Assembly (NCBI RefSeq): GCF_945859685.1
Contig: NC_079147.1
Coordinates: 183,937,174-184,001,173, forward strand
DNA: 64,000 bases
Source of the DNA: Eupeodes corollae
Taxonomy: Eukaryota; Arthropoda; Insecta; Diptera; Syrphidae
Reading direction: 5' to 3'
The position numbers and the translations under genes are program-made. The notes beneath the pieces were generated by a model, which saw nothing but the letters and a program-made list of their open reading frames with translations, was not told the DNA's origin and ran no database searches. How positions within the stretch are numbered: the stretch's first letter is position 1; each line of letters begins with the position of its first letter. Of this stretch, positions 58,850-64,000 are shown in pieces.

Positions 58850-60790
58850 AAAACATTTGTTGGCACAACGGGGGCCTAACTTTATACATTGATGAAATTC
58901 AAAATTTAACATGTGTTTAACATGAAGTCGATGGCTAAAAAAAGTGTCGTTGGCGAGTTTCATCTCGGGTTGTTCAGTCCCGGTTGTCCTGATGGAGGTT
59001 GGTTGGGTGTGGCGGTGTTCAGCCGCGGTAGTATGCTGACTCCAGGCCAGCATAAAAGGAGACGTCGTCGTCAGTGGGGAGTTTGTCCAAGATATCCATA
59101 CCACAAAGGTATCTCGGGTTCGGGTGCGTTCCTGATTGGCCATCCTTCTCATTAATTGGTTAGGGTGGCTGGCGACTTTGGTGACTATCTTCCTTGCTAC
59201 CTGTGCAAGGAATTGGTCAAGTGGCTTGATTCCAGCTTCTTCGTAGACTCTACGATTACTATAGTGCTTCTGTCGTTGACGGTCGAATTGTAGATCAGTG
59301 CATATCCTTAGTATCTTCCTCTCGAAGACTTTAAGTCATTCCATTGCAGTTTTTGATATAGTGAACCATATCGGAAAACCGTAGGTGATAACCGGTCTTA
59401 GCAGTTGTTTGTATATCAACATTTTCGTTGGTTTACTTAATCCAGTTTTCTTCTTCAAGAGAGGATGAACTCGATGGAGTGCGATGCTGGCTTTTGTTAT
59501 CACAGCCTTAGAGTGAGGGTTGAAGCGCAGCGCTCATTGAAGTGTATTCCCAGGTAGTTGGCGTTCTTCTTGGCTTTGATCCTTGATCCATCCGGGAACG
59601 TCAGAACAATGTTTCGGGCCACTGCCGCCGATCTACAGTGGCTGTTGTTGGTGACAGGTCTCCGGAAGCATACCAGTTCCGATTTGGAGGTATTTATCCT
59701 TATTCCCCACTTCTGGTAGTACTCGTAAAGTCTGCTTATGTGTGCTTCTACTCTTCGGGCTGTGATCGTAGGAAACATGGAGGACGAATAGGTGAGTGAG
59801 TCATCCGCAAACAGCAGGTTCCCACAATCTGTTTGCACTGGCTGGTCAGATGTCATCAGGCTGTAGAGGGACGGTCCAAGTTTCGATCCTTGGGCGATTC
59901 CAGCCTTTACGTCTCTAATCGTTGACTTGCAACTATCTATTTCTACGAAGAAGTTTCTGAAAGAAAGAAAACAAAATTTGTATTATTGGCCGTGGGATAT
60001 TAATAATTCGGAGCTTATGGATGAGGGCCTCAATCCATACGCTGTCGAAAGCTTTCTCGACATCCAGAAAGCATCCAACTGTGGCTCGGTGGCTATTGAG
60101 AGCAGCGGTGACGTCAGACTGAAACTTTAGAAGTGGATGGATCGTTGAGTGAGCCTTTCGGAATCCAAACTGCATGTCGGGGATGATGCTATGCACGTTG
60201 CAGAATTTCTTCAGTCTCCTTAAAATGATTTCTTCAAGAATTTTGCCTTTCTTCGGAATTGCCACTACTTTGGCTGTCTTCCACTTTTTTGGAAAGTAGC
60301 CGTTGTTGATGATTGATAATAGTCAAGATTATCAACAAAACTTGAGGAAGTCTTTTCAGGATATAGTTGGAAATCCCGTCCATTCCAGTTGACTTATTCG
60401 GCTTCAAGTTGTTAATGGTCTCAGCTATCTCCTCAGGATTGCAGAATTCATGGGTATTAGCTGTTTCATCGGCTTTGCAGTTGTCTTCAAATTGAACTTC
60501 AATGTTTGGCTGTTGAATCAACTGGATGGAGGTTTCTACTTTGTTCAGAAAGGCTTGGTCCGTTGATGGTTTTGGAGTGAAACTCTGTTCAAAGTGTTTG
60601 GCAAAAGCTTCCACTTTGTCATTCGTTGAAGTTAGCTCAATGTTGTTGCTCATCATGACTTCCGGAAGTGGTTTTCTCCTACCGATGAGGCGGTTTATTT
60701 CCTTGAAGGCATTTGGTCCCGGTTTTATCTCCCTCAATCTCTTTTTGAAGGAGATGTCGTTGTATTTATTTCTTCCTTTCTCTTTCGCAC
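58850..60790 (-). mobile_element. Jockey-like LINE remnant
   Basis: The minus-strand frame at 60737-60234 holds INRLIGRRKPLPEVM, a linker, and NKSTGMDGISNYILKRLP; the next frame (60265-59933) holds AIPKKGKILEEIILRRLKKF, PDMQFGFRKAHSTIHPLLKF and palm motif CFLDVEKAFDSVWIEALIHKL; then FADDSLTYSSS (59810-59780) and NYLGIHFNE (59560-59535) at 59856-59500. The C-terminal YLDVLDKLPTDDD stretch is near 59100-59060. A frameshift in VEDSQSSGNSEE (60290) and a gap between palm and FADD inactivate it. The endonuclease half is absent. Confidence 0.85.
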
Positions 60791-60799
60791 TATAAACAT

Positions 60800-62735
60800 G
60801 AAAGATGAAAGTCTAAACATGCCCCTTGTAATGCCGGACTTGTTTATCATTTTTCATTTTCCAGTGAGAGCTCTTCGCCTTCTTTTACTGTTGGCTGCAC
60901 TTTTTGAGATTTCATGTAACGAAAGAAATACGAAACACAAATTCGACAGAATTAAAAATTTAGTTGATAGCATTTATATAAGAAATACAATGCATTTTGA
61001 ATTGTGTTGGTGTTATAGAAAGCTGCGTAGTCTATCCTTAACCAATGATTATCATCTGAAGTTTGAATACCTTTCAGAATAAAAACTAAAAAGTATCTTC
61101 GCAAGTTATTAACAAAAAATAAGGATAAGTGAATGAAAACATTGCTTCTCAGTTGGGTTTTAAACGTTAACATAAAATCGATCTTTGAGTTCTCTGTGAT
61201 TCATAAGTAATACATTTTTGTTTTTATATGCTGACTTGCACACTTCTAAGTTGATTGATATGGAAATAGATTAAGGCTGTAATATTTGTTTGTTATTTTG
61301 AATTTTGCAAAACGTTAGTGTCACAAAGATCACACATAGTTAGAACATAATCTACGAACGAACCCTTTTCTTAAGTAGTTATTTCATTTAGCTTTAATTC
61401 ACAAAATTAATAACATGAAAACTAATCATATATAAATTATTCTTGTTACTTTCTGAACATATCCTCTTTAGAATTGTCTATTTTAGCTCTGATACCAATT
61501 TCACCAAACATTTTTTACTTTTCACAAAGTTGTACTTTGCAAAAAAATGGTTTCCAGCAAAGTAAAATTGTAAAGGGTTTCACAAAATTCACAAATTTCT
61601 GAGATTTTCTTTGAAAAGTGAAAACTTTGTTTAAAAAATATCCTTCAAAACAATACATTTTTTATAATTATTTTTTAAATGTAAGGTTTTTTTGTTAGAA
61701 ACTGTCACATTCCTTTAAATCGTTTAAAAACCCTCTACAAGATAAGAATTTTTGAAACTTTGGTGAATAATTGTGTTAAACCTGAAATTCGAAATTCATG
61801 TTCTTTGGTAAATTCTTCAAAATTACAAAATAAAATATAGTCTATGCCCGTCCATTATCTTGTTAACTATTTTTTACTTCTCTATTTTCAAAAAGCTTCA
61901 TTTATTTTATTTACTAATTATCTACACCTTTTCAAATTAAAAATCTTATTTGTACATAAATATTTGTCTTTTTTAAAATTCTGAATAAAATTTGCAAAGT
62001 TTATTGTTTAGTGTAAAATGAAAATTTGACTTTTATTGGCCTTTTTTTTAAATTGTATTTAAAAATATGTTGAAATTTTTTTGTATTGTATCAATTTTTA
62101 TACATTTATAAAAACTTGACTACTGCGGATAGTTTTTTTTTGAAAATTTCTTACTGAAGGACCAAATTGACAACTTGGTGATAATGTTCTTACTTTTTTT
62201 TCGAAAACGGCGGCTTCTCAGGTCATACGAATATGTGGTAGCATTCATATCAAAAATCGACAAATTCACTATCGCCTTTTTTTACGACATGTGTTAAGCT
62301 CCAACAAAAGTGTTATCTTAAGCTGGTCATAGACGAAAGAGCCAAATGCACTGGAGTAGAAGCAAAATCCGCCGTGTATGGTAAAACTTAGTCCCTCGGT
62401 TCACCAAGTCAAAAATCAACTAGACCGAGCCAAAGAGCCGTCAAGACTAACTAACTAATAAAAACAATGAAATGAAAAATATAAATCAATTTCGACCGTG
62501 TCCAACTGGTCTGGTTCCCAATGGCTTTTTAGAGCCTTTAGGCTCTGTCGTGATTGTCTAGCCTTACACATTTCTTCATTTCGTTTTTCTTTTCAGTTTC
62601 TCTATTTTGAGAGCGTTCACATTAGGTTCTTTTGAAGTAATTTATTTTGACATTTAATCTCGCTCTTTATTAAACAAAAATAAACATTTCTGGGTCACTG
62701 AGAAAAAATTATTAGGCGTTTAATCACACATTTGA
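60800..62735. other. AT-rich intergenic DNA
   Basis: No gene or classified repeat seen; several caaag/ctttg-rich words at 61500-61640 may be a small decayed palindrome. Confidence 0.35.
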
Positions 62736-62739
62736 CATT

Positions 62740-63221
62740 GGGCATGTTCAGACAACATAAGGGACTTAATTTGCAGTCAACTACATTGAACACAAATTTT
62801 GAACAAGGCAGCTAGTTACTCTTTCAAATGTCATAAATTTCAAACTCAGAACTTTACTTCACTAACTTCTACATTTAGTTCATCTTACAAAAACTACCAA
62901 AAACAATATTGTCTACAATTCAAGTAAGCTACTTGTCCATCAACATTTGACAAGTAACCCTTTTCCACAAAAAATTAAATAAAATTGGTCAGAAAATACA
63001 AAAATCATAAAGAAATAAAGTTCAACTTTCTGATGAATGAGAAAAACATGGTTTACTGTCATTTTGACATAAGCTGACTTGAGAGGTTTTTCTTGACTAG
63101 CATTCCAGTCAACTTTCCATTAAAGCTGCCTTAATTGGAAGGTAATTTTTTTGGCATCTAGTCAATCAGATACCAGAAACTGGCCTTACTTTAAAGTCCC
63201 TTATGTCGCCTGAACCTGCCC
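62740..63221. mobile_element. 482-bp non-autonomous TIR element
   Basis: The left end GGGCATGTTCAGACAACATA and the inverted right end GGGCAGGTTCAGGCGACATA match at 17 of 20 positions and continue as agggactt. No coding capacity. No clear target duplication beyond ATT. The right end recurs at 43078-43150. Confidence 0.8.
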
Positions 63222-64000
63222 ATTTTTCTTAAGTCTCAAATGTAACTTGAAGTTTACAGAATATTATTAAATGGATGTCAAACTTTTGTAATTGAAAAAA
63301 AAAAACAGACAGATTCTTTGTTTCGTTCAGTTTTTTTGAAAATCTTGCCTTCTCGTGCACAAAACCCAAATTTGGACTGTGTGTGTACTAGGTTTAAAGA
63401 TTCAAATAAACCACTCTCCAAAAATAATCGTGAGGTGAATTTATTATTTTTCGGAGGTTCCTTTGTTTTCACGAACTTTATTTGAAAATAAAAAAATCCA
63501 ACCTGTGCTATATAAGTTTTTTGATGTATGGGGCTTTACAATATCCGTTTTTCTATTAAAACCAAAATTTTCCAATGACCAATGTTTAACCTTATCGCAC
63601 TTTCTATCTGTTTGGTATCGAAAATTGTTCATGTTCAATTTTTTAAACCTTTCAAGAGCTTAACAATTAGAAATGTCATTTTGCATAAATACATTGAACA
63701 CAGTTGTGGCTTATACTACATTATGACGTTTTTTTCTGCAAAAACTTATATGTGTGGTTTCCAATGGGCAAAATAAATCAATTTAATTTATATCTATCTG
63801 TCAAAATTGAAATTTTTCGAGTTTGCATTCCATTCGGCAAAACATTTTTTAATTTTTAAATCAAATCTGCAGTTCTGGATTTTTCAGCAGATTTTCCCCT
63901 TTCGTACTTATTATAATACAATTACAAACAAAATGTTAAGCTCAAATTTGACAACTCAAAAATCAAAAAACAGCTGCAATCATGCGACACAAAAACATCT
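63222..64000. other. AT-rich right end of the window
   Basis: Short overlapping frames on both strands at 63278-63776 have no recognised domain. No element recognised. Confidence 0.35.

Noticed and set aside
58844..59155. Overlapping frames on both strands at the LINE 3' end
   Set aside because: They overlap the C-terminal coding part of the Jockey-like LINE in another frame and carry no domain.

Overview
This is a eukaryotic, AT-rich, transposon-dense window, almost certainly from an insect and most likely a fly (Diptera). Support: spliced genes with short introns (51, 59 and 64 nt) next to introns grown large by transposons; a fly-like fructose-1,6-bisphosphatase; and insect-type non-LTR elements, piggyBac, Tc1, Helitron and tRNA-derived SINEs. 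There is no sign of bacterial or viral gene organisation.

Four host genes can be rebuilt with every exon junction in frame. (1) fbp-like fructose-1,6-bisphosphatase, + strand, 8448-9762, 2 coding exons, 344 aa. (2) A DUS3L-type tRNA-dihydrouridine synthase, - strand, 16433-9824, 6 coding exons, 641 aa, convergent with fbp with only 61 bp between the stop codons. (3) A GTPBP10/Obg-type GTPase, + strand, 22223-23491, 3 exons, 381 aa. (4) A C2H2 zinc-finger protein of about 1143 aa, - strand, 56828-23811, 12 coding exons over 33 kb, convergent with GTPBP10. About nine tenths of gene 4 is intron, and most identifiable transposons in the window lie in its introns 1 (9 kb), 9 (5.3 kb) and 11 (14.7 kb).

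Layout: 1-7260 holds decayed LINE, mariner-like and hAT-like remnants. 8448-16433 is the fbp/DUS3L pair; DUS3L's 4.4-kb intron holds a 765-bp MITE (TTA target duplication) and two SINE copies. 16434-22222 is intergenic and carries a SINE and a 2-kb minisatellite with an almost indel-free 20-bp period. 22223-23491 is GTPBP10. 23811-56828 is the zinc-finger gene. Its introns hold a piggyBac with a LINE nested inside it (both target-site duplications visible), a TIR element with an internal ~173-bp tandem array, several LINE families, five SINE-type insertions or remnants, a second piggyBac remnant, and a Helitron carrying a Tc1 element plus a 1.24-kb tandem duplication. 57000-64000 is intergenic, with one Jockey-like LINE and one 482-bp TIR element.

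The host genes are housekeeping genes (gluconeogenesis, tRNA modification, mitoribosome assembly) plus one putative DNA-binding regulator. Nothing suggests that they form a pathway. The notable content is the transposon layering and the repeat arrays. I see no clear candidate for a wholly new molecular system. The most unusual items are the in-register minisatellite, the repeat family with variable internal arrays, and LINE tails ending in insect-telomere-like repeats.
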